Shown: positions 23,260-32,364, counted from the stretch's first letter. The stretch is DNA of 41,028 bases from Bacteroidia bacterium (GCA_025054525.1 JANWZJ010000010.1:1-41028); one strand, 5' to 3'. Numbers and translations: made by a program. Notes: generated by a model from the sequence alone, not told the origin.

Positions 23260-25698
23260 ATGCAAGCCGTAGCAGCTACTGCCCCTTCCGTGGCAACCAA
23301 ACGACGCATCCGACAAGTCGCCATATTAGGCGCAGGGGTTATGGGTTCTCAAATCGCCCTTCATTTCGCAGGGGCGGGCTTCCCTGTACTTCTCTTAGAC
23401 ATAGCCCCTAAAGAGCTCACCCCCGAAGAGCAACAAAAAGGACTCTCCTTAGAATCCCCGCAAGTACGCAACCGTATTGTACAGCAGCTTTTTGACCGAG
23501 CGCTCAAGCTCTCACCATCCCCCGTCTATGAGTCCTCTATTGCAGAACGCATAATCTTAGGTAACTTCACCGATGATCTGCCGAAAATTAAGGATGCTGA
23601 CTGGATTATAGAAGTCGTCGTAGAGGACCTTGCTATCAAGCGTGCTCTGTACGAACAAATAGAGCAATATCGCCGCCCAGGTACGCTGATCACCTCCAAC
23701 ACTTCGGGCATACCGATGCGTTTGCTGACTCAAGGACGCTCCGAAGATTTTCGCCGCCATTTTGCTGGTACGCACTTCTTCAATCCCCCCCGCTATCTTC
23801 CGCTCTTAGAGATTATCCCCGGACCTGACACTGACCCCGAAATCATCGCTTTCCTCATGGACTTTGGTCAAGTATATTTAGGCAAACAGACCGTTCTCTG
23901 TAAAGATACACCTGCTTTTATCGCTAATCGTATCGGAGTCTTCGCTATCATGCACTTGCTGCATGCGATGCCTCGGTATGGCTTCACTGTAGAGGAAATA
24001 GATCGCCTGACAGGTCCTATGATTGGACATCCGAAGTCGGCTACCTTTCGCACCGCGGATGTAGTAGGACTGGATACACTTGCCCGCGTAGCCCAAGGGC
24101 TCTATGACAACTGCCCCCAGGATGAAGCACGAGAAACCTTTCGCCTCCCCTCGTTCCTAAATGCCATGCTCCAGCAAGGACTACTGGGCGAGAAGTCTAA
24201 GAAAGGCTTCTATCAAAAAGTACAGGTAGATGGGAAAAGTGAAATCTACAGCTTAGACCCCCAAAGTTTAGAGTACCGCCCTCAGAAAAAGGTCCGTTCT
24301 ACGCTATTGGAGCAGCTCAAACAAGAAGAAGACCTGCGCAAGCGGCTATATATCATCGCTCGCAGCGATGAGCCGTACGCGCAGTTACTTCAGGAAAACT
24401 TAGCTGCACTCCTCTCCTACACAGCCCATCGTGTGCCCGAAATCTCAGACGAAATCTATTCCATAGACGAAGCCGTGCGGGCTGGTTTCGGCTGGCAGCT
24501 CGGTCCTTTTGAGAAATGGGATGCTATCGGAGTAGAACAAGGGCTGGCCCTCATCCAGAAATACGGCTTTTCTGTACCAGCTTGGGTTCATGAAATGCAA
24601 ACCCAAGGGTTTCATCGCTTCTATGAAGTGCGATCAGGTCGTAAGTATGTGTATAGCCCCCTTCGCAAGACCTACATAGAAGTGCCGGGGCAGGACCGGT
24701 TCATTCTCTTAGATACGCTACGCGGCGAAAGCGTCATCTGGAAAAATAGCGGAGCTTCCCTTTTCCACTTAGGAGATGGGGTGCTATGCCTGGAGTTCCA
24801 CACGAAGATGAATGCCATCGGTGGAGAAGTGCTGGATGCCATCAACAAAGCGATAGATATTGCTGAGAAAAGCTACACGGGCCTCATCATCGGCAATCAA
24901 GGGGAGAACTTCTCCGCAGGGGCCAATCTTGCGATGATCTTCATGATGGCGCTGGAACAGGAGTGGGACGAGCTGGACTTTGCCGTGCGTAGCTTTCAGC
25001 GCACTGTAATGCGCATTCGGCATAGCGCTATTCCCGTAATCGTGGCACCCCATGGACTTACTCTGGGAGGGGGCTGCGAAATGGTACTCCATGCCGACGG
25101 CGTACAAGCCGCCGCTGAAACCTACATAGGCTTAGTAGAAGTAGGCGTAGGGCTCATACCCGCAGGCGCGGGCACCAAAGAAATGGCGATTCGTGTCGCC
25201 GACCGATACGTAGATGGGGACGTAGAAATCAACTATTTCCGCGATGTGCTGACGATGATAGCCACAGCGAAAGTAGCTACTTCTGCCTTTGAAGCGGTGA
25301 AGATGGGGCTACTGCGTCCCTTCCAAACTCGTATCACCCTCAACCGCCAGAAGCTCCTAAAGGACGCAAAGGCTCATGTACTCCTGCTGGCAGAGCAGGG
25401 ATACGTTCCCCCTCAGCCCCGCAAGCATATCCGAGTATTAGGGCGCACTGCACTGGGTGGAGTAGAGGCTTCTCTCTACCAAATGTGGCAAGCTGGCTAT
25501 ATCACGGAATATGACCGCCATATCACCCGCAAGCTGGCTTATGTATTAGCGGGTGGGGACCTTACTGGCGTGCAGTATGTCAGCGAAAGCTATCTACTGG
25601 ACTTAGAACGGGAAGCCTTTTTGAGTCTGTGTGGGGAGCGGCGCACTTTGGAGCGAATCCAGCACATGCTCCAAACCGGTAAAGCCCTGCGCAACTGA
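23260..25698 (+). CDS. FadN-like bifunctional 3-hydroxyacyl-CoA dehydrogenase / enoyl-CoA hydratase
   Basis: An 812-residue enzyme of fatty-acid beta-oxidation. The N-terminal half is the NAD-dependent dehydrogenase: Rossmann loop VAILGAGVMGSQIA, THFFNPPRYLPLLEIIPG carrying the catalytic His, and a C-terminal dehydrogenase domain (~200-430). The last ~280 residues are an enoyl-CoA hydratase/isomerase domain with ENFSAGANL for the oxyanion hole and both catalytic acids in GGGCEMV and VEVGVGLIPAGAG. This dehydrogenase-first order matches B. subtilis FadN, opposite to E. coli FadB. No thiolase or acyl-CoA dehydrogenase is next to it, so the rest of the pathway must lie elsewhere. The alpha/beta hydrolase follows by 11 nt. 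Confidence 0.92.
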   Translation: MQAVAATAPSVATKRRIRQVAILGAGVMGSQIALHFAGAGFPVLLLDIAPKELTPEEQQKGLSLESPQVRNRIVQQLFDRALKLSPSPVYESSIAERIILGNFTDDLPKIKDADWIIEVVVEDLAIKRALYEQIEQYRRPGTLITSNTSGIPMRLLTQGRSEDFRRHFAGTHFFNPPRYLPLLEIIPGPDTDPEIIAFLMDFGQVYLGKQTVLCKDTPAFIANRIGVFAIMHLLHAMPRYGFTVEEIDRLTGPMIGHPKSATFRTADVVGLDTLARVAQGLYDNCPQDEARETFRLPSFLNAMLQQGLLGEKSKKGFYQKVQVDGKSEIYSLDPQSLEYRPQKKVRSTLLEQLKQEEDLRKRLYIIARSDEPYAQLLQENLAALLSYTAHRVPEISDEIYSIDEAVRAGFGWQLGPFEKWDAIGVEQGLALIQKYGFSVPAWVHEMQTQGFHRFYEVRSGRKYVYSPLRKTYIEVPGQDRFILLDTLRGESVIWKNSGASLFHLGDGVLCLEFHTKMNAIGGEVLDAINKAIDIAEKSYTGLIIGNQGENFSAGANLAMIFMMALEQEWDELDFAVRSFQRTVMRIRHSAIPVIVAPHGLTLGGGCEMVLHADGVQAAAETYIGLVEVGVGLIPAGAGTKEMAIRVADRYVDGDVEINYFRDVLTMIATAKVATSAFEAVKMGLLRPFQTRITLNRQKLLKDAKAHVLLLAEQGYVPPQPRKHIRVLGRTALGGVEASLYQMWQAGYITEYDRHITRKLAYVLAGGDLTGVQYVSESYLLDLEREAFLSLCGERRTLERIQHMLQTGKALRN

Positions 25699-25709
25699 TA
25701 GCGATTCTT

Positions 25710-26438
25710 TTGACTCAGGTAGTTCGGCAGTCTTTCTTGCTGGGCACCTGCTGGGTGGAAGTGGTAGAGCCAGCCTCAGGCGCTCAGAAGAGTCTTGTTT
25801 TGCTTCCTGGCTGGAACTATAGCCGCAAAACCTGGTGCGAAAAATCCTCCGTCTGTGAAGAAGCACTACGACGAGGATATCGGCTATTACTGCTGGAGAT
25901 GGGAAAAAGTATTTATGCTTCGCAGGTTTTTCCAGAGACTCGTGCCGATTGGCGCCAGTACCCCACCCTAAGTACGCTGAGAGACACGGTGCTACCTACC
26001 TTAGCTAAGAAAGCACTTCTCCCTTCCAGCCATACTTATCTTTTGGGATTATCCACAGGGGGAAGGGGCGTAGTGCTTCTCCTGGCTCAAGTAGGGGGAT
26101 ATTTTCGGGCGGGCGCGGCCTTATCGGGGGATTTTGATCCACATATAGACCCGCGAGACCCTCTGCTTACGGGCTGGTACGGACGCTACAGCCAACGCTG
26201 GGACGAAGTAGATAATCCCCTTCGTCTCGCCGCTTCCATAGATAAGCCGCTATTCTTAGCCCATGGCGTACAAGATAAAGTCGTACCCTACGAACACACT
26301 CTCCGCCTTCACGAAAAGCTCCATCAACTCAAGCCTTCCCTTCGATTAGAGCTGCACATAGACCCGCAAGGTGGGCATGACTTTACCTTCTGGGACAAAT
26401 ACGGACAGAAAGCCTTAGATTTCTTTGAGAGGCTATGA
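25710..26438 (+). CDS. Alpha/beta hydrolase (esterase-like)
   Basis: A 242-residue alpha/beta-hydrolase. The nucleophile elbow is LGLSTGGRG (GxSxG), the acid is likely Asp in HGVQDKVVPYEHT and the catalytic His lies in GGHDFTFW, so the triad is complete. LVLLPGWNYSRKTWC near the start provides the usual HG-like oxyanion region. It lacks a signal peptide and should be cytoplasmic. The only nearby start is TTG 25710, 11 nt after the FadN-like gene. It overlaps the next gene by ATGA. Substrate unknown; its position invites a role in acyl ester or acyl-CoA chemistry, but this is weak inference. Confidence 0.8.
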   Translation: MTQVVRQSFLLGTCWVEVVEPASGAQKSLVLLPGWNYSRKTWCEKSSVCEEALRRGYRLLLLEMGKSIYASQVFPETRADWRQYPTLSTLRDTVLPTLAKKALLPSSHTYLLGLSTGGRGVVLLLAQVGGYFRAGAALSGDFDPHIDPRDPLLTGWYGRYSQRWDEVDNPLRLAASIDKPLFLAHGVQDKVVPYEHTLRLHEKLHQLKPSLRLELHIDPQGGHDFTFWDKYGQKALDFFERL

Positions 26439-26968
26439 GCGAGGCAAACTGGGCATCCCTGCTTATCGTGGCGCTGAGCGGCATGATAAGCGCTGGCGCC
26501 GTGTTGATTTTCTTCTGGAAGCGAGAGCATGCCGAACGACGTCGTCTCATGTATCAGCAACTTTTACAGACCCTTCTTCCTCTGCGCCTACAGGCACTGG
26601 AACGGGCCGCGCTGTTCTTAGAGCGGAATGAGCCAGACAGTTTGCTCCCTCGGTTGGCTCCGCATACCTTCGCCCGTACATCCGACCTCATCCAAGCCCT
26701 GTATCAAGTCGTCCAAGAAGAATACCTGCATAATGCCGCTCAGCAGATTTATATGGGACCGCAGGTATGGATGGCTCTCCGCTCTGCCAAAAATAATCTC
26801 TTCCAGATCGTGCAAAGCACCTTGAGCGAATATCCTGCCGCTCAAACCCCTCCCTTGCTATGGGTGGAGAAGTTCAAAGAGAAATGGCGCGGACAGCCCC
26901 AGGACCCCTTCCAGCTTGCCATGGCTTACCTTCACAGGGAGATGCAGCGCCTTACGGAAATTTCATGA
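26435..26968 (+). CDS. Unknown single-pass membrane protein with helical cytoplasmic domain
   Basis: A 177-residue protein that I do not recognise. One N-terminal membrane helix (ASLLIVALSGMISAGAVLIFFW) is followed by positively charged residues (KREHAERRR), so the rest should face the cytoplasm. The soluble part is strongly helical and Leu/Gln-rich (LQTLLPLRLQALERAALFLERN, LIQALYQVVQEEYLHNA) with no catalytic motif; it may be a coiled-coil scaffold. It overlaps the hydrolase by ATGA, and the bactofilin follows after 22 nt, so a link to envelope or cytoskeletal organisation is possible. Confidence 0.7.
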   Translation: MSEANWASLLIVALSGMISAGAVLIFFWKREHAERRRLMYQQLLQTLLPLRLQALERAALFLERNEPDSLLPRLAPHTFARTSDLIQALYQVVQEEYLHNAAQQIYMGPQVWMALRSAKNNLFQIVQSTLSEYPAAQTPPLLWVEKFKEKWRGQPQDPFQLAMAYLHREMQRLTEIS

Positions 26969-26978
26969 CTGAAATCGC

Positions 26979-26986
26979 TATTTTTG
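26979..26986 (+). promoter_or_regulatory. -7 promoter element TATTTTTG for the bactofilin operon
   Basis: Exact TAnnTTTG, 4 nt before GTG 26991. It supports GTG as the start and predicts a leaderless transcript covering bactofilin, lptC, the CNNM/CBS gene and the flavin reductase-like gene. Confidence 0.6.
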
Positions 26987-26990
26987 TGCC

Positions 26991-27434
26991 GTGAGTTTAT
27001 GGAGTAAAAATGGAAGCACCTCCCCCACTCATGAGAAGGCTCTTTCTCTACTGGGAGAAGGCAGCCAAACAAAGGGGGAAATTACCACGCCGGGCAATCT
27101 GCGGATTGAAGGTAGTTTTAGCGGTAAGTTAGATGTAGCGGGAAGGTTAGTCATTGCCGGCAGTGCCGAAGTCTCTGGCACCATCTATGCCCGGCAAGTG
27201 CTCGTAGAAGGCAAGTTTGAGGGGGATATTCTGGCACAGGAACTGGTGGAGATTGGTCCGACTGCCCAAATCAAAGGCACACTGCGCACACGCCGTATGG
27301 AATGCCGAAGTGGCGCTAAGTTGGAGATTCACTGCTGGGTGCATGATGACCTTCCCCCTACCATTCCATCCAAGCCCGCCTCTGCCCCTTCTAAAGAAAA
27401 AGACAAGGATAGCGCTCCTGCTCGCACTCGCTGA
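26991..27434 (+). CDS. Bactofilin (polymer-forming cytoskeletal protein)
   Basis: A 147-residue bactofilin, a family that polymerises without nucleotide and scaffolds envelope enzymes. The core (~25-115) is a right-handed beta-helix with short Gly/Val/Ile repeats: TTPGNLRIEGSFSGKLDVAGRLVI, VSGTIYARQVLVEGKFEGDIL and AQIKGTLRTRRM. It is flanked by disordered ends, with a Pro/Lys/Ala-rich tail, as usual. The start GTG is supported by TATTTTTG 4 nt upstream. The lptC reading frame overlaps its 3' end. The order bactofilin-lptC-CNNM/CBS protein suggests co-regulated envelope assembly. Confidence 0.92.
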   Translation: MSLWSKNGSTSPTHEKALSLLGEGSQTKGEITTPGNLRIEGSFSGKLDVAGRLVIAGSAEVSGTIYARQVLVEGKFEGDILAQELVEIGPTAQIKGTLRTRRMECRSGAKLEIHCWVHDDLPPTIPSKPASAPSKEKDKDSAPARTR

Positions 27435-27936
27435 AGTGGGCGGGGAAAGCTGTAGTTCCTCTTCTCCTACGGCGCGCAAGGCTTTAGTCTCGCTCCCTCC
27501 CTATGAAGCACGAGGCTATCAGCTCAGTCTGATAGACACGGGCGCTCATCGCTTCTTTCTCCGAGCGCAGCGCGTGGAACGAGACCCCGGCAAAGACACG
27601 GCTGCCTGGCATCTCGCAGGCAACGTGTATGCTTGGCATGTGAGCCCCTCCGGCGAGACCTTAGAAACCCTGCAAGGACAAGAAGCTCACCTTTATCCCC
27701 ACCGAAACTTCTTCCTGATTCGCACGGCCGTAGTCCTTCAAACCCAAGAAGGACTCCGCCTCTATACGGAATACTTAGAGTGGCACAGAAATGAAAACAA
27801 GCTCCTTGCCCCCAACTGGGTACGTCTCTACACCCGCGAAGAGTATCTGACAGGAGAGGGTTTAGAATACGACACGCAAAAGCGCACTTATGTGCTGCGT
27901 CGCCCTCGCGGTCAAATGCAAGCCCCTACGCCATGA
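27343..27936 (+). CDS. lptC: LptC-like LPS-export periplasmic protein (start uncertain)
   Basis: Probable LptC, the bridge that passes lipopolysaccharide from the LptBFG extractor to LptA. The body shows the LptC/OstA beta-jellyroll rhythm: YQLSLIDTGAHRFFLRAQRV, then WHLAGNVYAWHVSPSGETLETLQG, then LRLYTEYLEWHRNENKLLAP and ending TGEGLEYDTQKRTYVL. The start is unsure. The track begins at 27217, but the sensible N-terminus is ATG 27343 or 27346, which gives a basic-hydrophobic signal (KKKTRIALLLALA) and a Cys soon after, though the lipobox is weak. That overlaps the bactofilin by about 92 nt. A GTG at 27436 would avoid the overlap but lose the signal. It overlaps the next gene by ATGA. Confidence 0.75.
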   Translation: MMTFPLPFHPSPPLPLLKKKTRIALLLALAEVGGESCSSSSPTARKALVSLPPYEARGYQLSLIDTGAHRFFLRAQRVERDPGKDTAAWHLAGNVYAWHVSPSGETLETLQGQEAHLYPHRNFFLIRTAVVLQTQEGLRLYTEYLEWHRNENKLLAPNWVRLYTREEYLTGEGLEYDTQKRTYVLRRPRGQMQAPTP

Positions 27937-29144
27937 GTTGGATTATCGTAGGCGCTTTGGCGATTATCCTAAGTGCTTGGGCTTCGGGCAGTGAGATGGC
28001 TTGGGTCAGTGCCAGTCCTCTTCACTGGGAGGCTTGGCGCAGTCGGCATCCCCACCGATGGAGAATCGTCCATTTTTTCCTGCAAAAACCTCGCCGATTA
28101 CTCATCACTGTCCTATTGGCTAACAATATTGCACTGGTTATCTTCTCAGCAGCTATTAGTGCTCTTCTCTCTCCGCTCTATCCCCTCCTGGGAAAAAATG
28201 CATCTTTCTGGGTAGAAACGCTACTGGGCACCCTCATTCTACTCATCGGTGGAGAATATCTGCCCAAAGCACTCTTTCGGCAGTGGCAACATTCTCTTCT
28301 ACCTGCGGTGGTTCCTATCACAGGCTTCCTTTACATTCTGCTCTCTCCGCTGGTAGAGATTATTTATTACGGAACGACAGGATTTTTTTCACTTATAGGC
28401 TTAGAGGAGCGCCGATTTGAGAAGCCTCTTTCACGCGAAAGTGTGGCCCAGATGGTGCGCACCAGTGAGCCTGCTTTCCAGAATGTGTTAGCAAGAGCGC
28501 TCGCCCTAAGCGAAACGCCCGTACGCGAGTTTATGATACCCCGCCGAGAAATCGTAGCCGTAAGCAGTCAAACCCCTCTTCACGAGGTATATAAGACCTT
28601 TATCCAAACGGAGCTATCTCGCGTGATTGTCTATGAAAATACGCTGGACCATGTAGTAGGCTATGTATATGTTCGCTCTCTCTTGAAAGAACCTCAATCT
28701 CTAACAGACATCATAGAACCGGTGGCGTTTGTGCCGGAGACGATGCCTGCCGACCGCCTATTGGAAGAGATAATTCAGAAAAGACTCCCCTTGGCAGTCG
28801 TGGTGGATGCTCGGGGAGGCGTGGCAGGATTAGTTACGGTAGAAGATATTGCCGAAGAGGTTTTCGGTGAGATTGAGGATGAGCGCGAACTGCCAGTCCG
28901 TCTGGAAGAGAATCCTACCCCCGATGTCTATGAGTTAGATGCCCGCTTAGAGATAGACTATCTAAATGAGAAGTACGGCCTTGGGCTTCCCACCAAAGAA
29001 GCAGTAACAATTGGCGGATTAGCTTTGGAGTACTTAGGATACCTTCCCAGCCGAGGGACTACCTGGGAGGCTTATGGATTTCACTGGGAGGTCTTAGATG
29101 CAATACCGCAGCGTATTGTAACTTTGCGGCTCAAAAGAATATGA
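27933..29144 (+). CDS. CNNM/CorC-type membrane protein with CBS domains (hemolysin family)
   Basis: A 403-residue integral membrane protein of the HlyC/CorC (TlyC) family, linked to Mg2+/Co2+ transport or resistance. The N-terminal CNNM (DUF21) domain, about residues 1-180, has four hydrophobic segments and the typical ASGSEMAWVSA, NNIALV and GEYLPKAL. A CBS pair follows (VREFMIPRREIVAVSS; AVVVDARGGVAGLVTVEDIAEEVFGEIEDE), then a C-terminal CorC/HlyC domain (YELDARLEIDYLNEKYGLGLP). It overlaps lptC and the flavin reductase-like gene by 4 nt each. Adjacency to lptC is known in Bacteroidota. Hemolytic activity should not be inferred from the family name. Confidence 0.92.
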   Translation: MSWIIVGALAIILSAWASGSEMAWVSASPLHWEAWRSRHPHRWRIVHFFLQKPRRLLITVLLANNIALVIFSAAISALLSPLYPLLGKNASFWVETLLGTLILLIGGEYLPKALFRQWQHSLLPAVVPITGFLYILLSPLVEIIYYGTTGFFSLIGLEERRFEKPLSRESVAQMVRTSEPAFQNVLARALALSETPVREFMIPRREIVAVSSQTPLHEVYKTFIQTELSRVIVYENTLDHVVGYVYVRSLLKEPQSLTDIIEPVAFVPETMPADRLLEEIIQKRLPLAVVVDARGGVAGLVTVEDIAEEVFGEIEDERELPVRLEENPTPDVYELDARLEIDYLNEKYGLGLPTKEAVTIGGLALEYLGYLPSRGTTWEAYGFHWEVLDAIPQRIVTLRLKRI

Positions 29145-30004
29145 GTTCCTACCAATCGTTAGACCCTGCTCAGATACCCCTGCCAGAATGGCATCCCTAC
29201 ATGATAGGGAGTATTATTCCGCGTCCTGTGGCATGGGTTACTACGATGGACTCAAAAGGCAGGTTCAACTTAGCACCTTTCAGCTACTTTGGGGCATTCA
29301 GCAGCAAACCGCCTGTAGTGGGATTCTCGCCAAGCACCAGCGCGCGCACTAGTCAGCCTAAAGATACCCATCACAACCTCTTAGAGGTTCCAGAATGCGT
29401 CATCAACTTAGTGCCTTACGCTTTGGCTGCCCGCATGAATATCACTACTGGTGAGTATGAACGGGGCATTAATGAGATAGAGCGGGCGGGATTAGAGACT
29501 CTTCCTTCGGAAGTAGTGCGCCCTCCTCGGATAGTAGGTTCGCCCGTGCATTTAGAGGCTAAACTGCGTCAGATTATATCTCTGGGCGAAAATCCCGGTG
29601 CAGGACAGCTTGTTTTAGTAGAAGTAGTGCGAATGCACTTAGCCCAACATATCTTAGACGAAAAAGGCTTGCCTGACCCCCGCAAGATGGATGTGATTGC
29701 GCGATTGGGAGCATTTTGGTATGCGCGTATCACGCCCGAGGTGATTTTCTGGATGAAGCAGCCTCGCAATCCCGCCGAAGTACTGGCTTGGCAGGAACTA
29801 CCTCGAGATATTCGGGAGAGCCGAGTTTTCACCGCAGCCGAAATAGGGCATTTACTGGCATTTCGTCCCGCCTGGGCTGAACTTCTCACCCAGCTCCCTC
29901 CTCCTTCTGACCCTGATACCCTCCATAAAGAAATGCGCAAGCTCCTCCCCCACCAAGCCGCAGAGGCTTGGGAACTCTATAGAAAAAGCCTCCAGCCTGC
30001 CTAA
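29141..30004 (+). CDS. Flavin reductase-like FMN-binding protein
   Basis: A 287-residue protein of the flavin reductase-like, FMN-binding split-barrel family. The family-typical start is present: IGSIIPRPVAWVTTMDSKGRFNLAPFSYF, followed by NLLEVPECVINLVP. Homologues bind FMN and reduce flavin or other small substrates with NAD(P)H; the natural substrate of this subgroup is unclear. The C-terminal ~80 residues are helical and not part of the barrel. It is cytoplasmic, with no signal peptide. It overlaps the CNNM/CBS gene by 4 nt. The ALDH7-type gene starts 24 nt later behind its own promoter element. Confidence 0.85.
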   Translation: MSSYQSLDPAQIPLPEWHPYMIGSIIPRPVAWVTTMDSKGRFNLAPFSYFGAFSSKPPVVGFSPSTSARTSQPKDTHHNLLEVPECVINLVPYALAARMNITTGEYERGINEIERAGLETLPSEVVRPPRIVGSPVHLEAKLRQIISLGENPGAGQLVLVEVVRMHLAQHILDEKGLPDPRKMDVIARLGAFWYARITPEVIFWMKQPRNPAEVLAWQELPRDIRESRVFTAAEIGHLLAFRPAWAELLTQLPPPSDPDTLHKEMRKLLPHQAAEAWELYRKSLQPA

Positions 30005-30012
30005 AATATCGC

Positions 30013-30020
30013 TAACTTTG
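30013..30020 (+). promoter_or_regulatory. -7 promoter element TAACTTTG for the aldehyde dehydrogenase operon
   Basis: Exact TAnnTTTG, 8 nt before ATG 30029, so the 5' leader would be only about 4 nt. It lies in the short gap after the flavin reductase-like gene. Confidence 0.6.
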
Positions 30021-30028
30021 CGTTTGTT

Positions 30029-31591
30029 ATGGCTACTGCTACGATAGAACATCGGGTGGAAGAGATTCTCGGGTACTTTCACCTGACTGGCGAGAACCCA
30101 GCGGCTACCACGGGACGCGAGATACTCACAAGTCCGGAGTACATGCCGGGCAGGCTTTCTCCTACCAACGGCTCGCCCCTCCCTACTGTACGCCGCACCA
30201 CACAGGAGGTCTATGAAAAAGTTATCACTACTGCACAGAAGGCATTTTTGACCTGGAGGGTCAAACCCGCTCCCCAACGAGGACAGGTGATTCGGCTCTT
30301 CGGAGAAAAGGTGCGCCAAAACAAGCCTGAGTTAGCCTACATCATGAGCTATGAGATGGGAAAAACTTATCAAGAGGCGTTAGGAGAAGTCCAAGAGGTG
30401 ATAGACATGTGTGATTTTGCGGTAGGGCTCTCGCGGCAGCTATATGGACTGACTATCGCTTCCGAACGCCCTAATCACCGCATTATGGAGCAGTGGCATC
30501 CACTGGGCATAGTAGGAATTATCACCGCATTCAACTTTCCCATGGCGGTATGGGCATGGAATGCCACTATCGCTGCCGTATGCGGAGACCCCACCGTCTG
30601 GAAACCCAGCGAAAAAGCACCACTCTCCGCCTTGGCTATTTTTTCCGTCCTGCGACAGGCTATAGAAGAGACAGACACACCCGAAGGCGTTTTCAATCTA
30701 ATTATCGGCGATGGGGAAACAGGTCAGTGGATGGCATCTGACTCTCGGCTGCCACTCATCTCTGCCACCGGTTCCGTGCGAATGGGACGCTCTGTCTCCC
30801 AGCAAGTAGCCAAAAGATTAGGTCGCACCCTCCTGGAACTCGGGGGCAATAATGCCGTCATCATTACGCCCAGTGCTAACTTAGATTTAGCGCTGCGAGC
30901 CGTTACCTTCGCAGCCTTAGGCACAACCGGGCAACGCTGTACTACTTTGCGACGACTCATACTGCATGAGTCTATCTATGACACTTTCCTACAGCGCCTT
31001 ATCCGCGTCTATGAGCAAGCCTGCGAACGAATCGGCAATCCCCTGCAGGAAGACACGCTGATTGGACCTTTGATTGACAAGGATGCGGTACAGATGATGC
31101 AAGAAGCCCTCCACGAAGTAGAGCGAGAGGGCGGAAAAATCCTATTTGGGGGAGAAGTACTACCTGAATCGCAGTTAGGCAGTCCCTGCTACGTACGTCC
31201 TGCCATCGTCGCCGCCCAAAATCACTGGGAAATCGTGCAGCGGGAGACTTTCGCCCCTATTCTCTATGTGATGAAGTATAAGACGCTGGAAGAAGCAATC
31301 ACTCTCCAAAATAGCGTACCCCAAGGGCTCTCTTCCAGCATCTTTACAGACAATATGCGAGAAGCTGAAATCTTTCTCAGTGCAATAGGTTCCGACTGCG
31401 GCATAGCGAATGTTAATATCGGTCCTTCGGGCGCTGAAATAGGTGGCGCCTTTGGCGGGGAAAAAGAAACGGGGGGAGGCAGAGAAGCAGGTTCTGACGC
31501 ATGGAAGGCTTACATGCGCCGCCAAACTGCCACCATCAACTATGGCAGTGACCTCCCTCTTGCTCAGGGCATTAAATTTGATGTTGGATGA
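30029..31591 (+). CDS. ALDH7-family aldehyde dehydrogenase (aminoadipate-semialdehyde type)
   Basis: A 520-residue NAD-dependent aldehyde dehydrogenase most like ALDH7A1/AmaB, which oxidises alpha-aminoadipate semialdehyde in lysine breakdown and also other aldehydes. Visible features: TAFNFPMAVWAWN and WKPSEKAPL for cofactor binding, catalytic Glu in LLELGGNNA, catalytic Cys in GTTGQRCTTLRR, and the antiquitin-type ending (VNIGPSGAEIGGAFGGEKETGGGREAGSD ... quoted in parts: IGPSGAEIGGAFGGEK, ETGGGREAGSDAWK). Length is normal. The glycosyltransferase gene overlaps its stop by ATGA. No other lysine-degradation gene is near, so the physiological substrate is uncertain. Confidence 0.9.
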   Translation: MATATIEHRVEEILGYFHLTGENPAATTGREILTSPEYMPGRLSPTNGSPLPTVRRTTQEVYEKVITTAQKAFLTWRVKPAPQRGQVIRLFGEKVRQNKPELAYIMSYEMGKTYQEALGEVQEVIDMCDFAVGLSRQLYGLTIASERPNHRIMEQWHPLGIVGIITAFNFPMAVWAWNATIAAVCGDPTVWKPSEKAPLSALAIFSVLRQAIEETDTPEGVFNLIIGDGETGQWMASDSRLPLISATGSVRMGRSVSQQVAKRLGRTLLELGGNNAVIITPSANLDLALRAVTFAALGTTGQRCTTLRRLILHESIYDTFLQRLIRVYEQACERIGNPLQEDTLIGPLIDKDAVQMMQEALHEVEREGGKILFGGEVLPESQLGSPCYVRPAIVAAQNHWEIVQRETFAPILYVMKYKTLEEAITLQNSVPQGLSSSIFTDNMREAEIFLSAIGSDCGIANVNIGPSGAEIGGAFGGEKETGGGREAGSDAWKAYMRRQTATINYGSDLPLAQGIKFDVG

Positions 31592-32364
31592 TTTATGGCA
31601 AAAAGGTCGTATTAGTTCTACCCGCCTACAACGCCGCTCGTACCTTAGAGAAGACTCTCAGCGAAGTAGACCGCAGCTTCGTGGATGAAATCGTGCTGGT
31701 GGATGATGCCAGCACAGACGCCACGGTAGAAATTGCACGCAAGCTGGGGCTTTCGCACGTGCTAATCCACGATAAAAACCGAGGTTACGGCGCTAACCAG
31801 AAAACCTGCTACCGATACGCCTTAGAGCTGGGAGGAGACATTATTATCATGCTCCATCCCGACTACCAATATACCCCCAAACTCCTCCCAGCCATGATAC
31901 ACATGATAGCTTCGGGCATCTACTCTATCGTTTTAGGTTCTCGTATCTTAGATGGAAAGGCTCTCCAAGGCGGCATGCCCTTGTACAAATACATTTCCAA
32001 TCGCTTGCTCACCGCTTTTCAAAACCTCTTCCTGGGCACAAAACTTTCCGAGTTCCACACAGGCTATCGTGCTTACACTCGAGAAGTTTTGGAGCGCCTT
32101 CCGTGGGACCAGAATAGCGATGACTTTATCTTTGACAATGAGTTTCTATCTCAGGCTATCTACGCAGGATATCGGATAGGGGAGATTTCTTGTCCCACGC
32201 GGTACTTTCCCGAGGCATCCTCTATCAATTTTTTCCGCAGTATCAAGTATGGAATGGGGATTATATGCGTTACGATAGAGCATCTATCAGCGAAGTGGGG
32301 CATTTATCGGCATCCTCGTTATAGGATACGACAGCTTACAGAGAAAGTATCTCTACCAGCTTGA
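31588..32364 (+). CDS. Family 2 glycosyltransferase (DPM1-like)
   Basis: A 258-residue GT2 enzyme with a GT-A fold that moves a sugar from a nucleotide donor, often to a polyprenyl phosphate. Motifs: VVLVLPAYNAARTLEKTL, DEIVLVDDASTDAT for nucleotide binding, KNRGYGANQKTCY, and a metal-binding segment MLHPDYQYTP in place of the usual DxD. The acceptor region (TGYRAYTREVLERL) is family-typical. It has no C-terminal membrane helices, so it resembles soluble dolichol-phosphate-mannose-synthase-like enzymes. It is coupled to the aldehyde dehydrogenase by ATGA and its 3' end overlaps convergent pfkA by 29 nt. Donor and acceptor are unknown. Confidence 0.88.
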   Translation: MIYGKKVVLVLPAYNAARTLEKTLSEVDRSFVDEIVLVDDASTDATVEIARKLGLSHVLIHDKNRGYGANQKTCYRYALELGGDIIIMLHPDYQYTPKLLPAMIHMIASGIYSIVLGSRILDGKALQGGMPLYKYISNRLLTAFQNLFLGTKLSEFHTGYRAYTREVLERLPWDQNSDDFIFDNEFLSQAIYAGYRIGEISCPTRYFPEASSINFFRSIKYGMGIICVTIEHLSAKWGIYRHPRYRIRQLTEKVSLPA

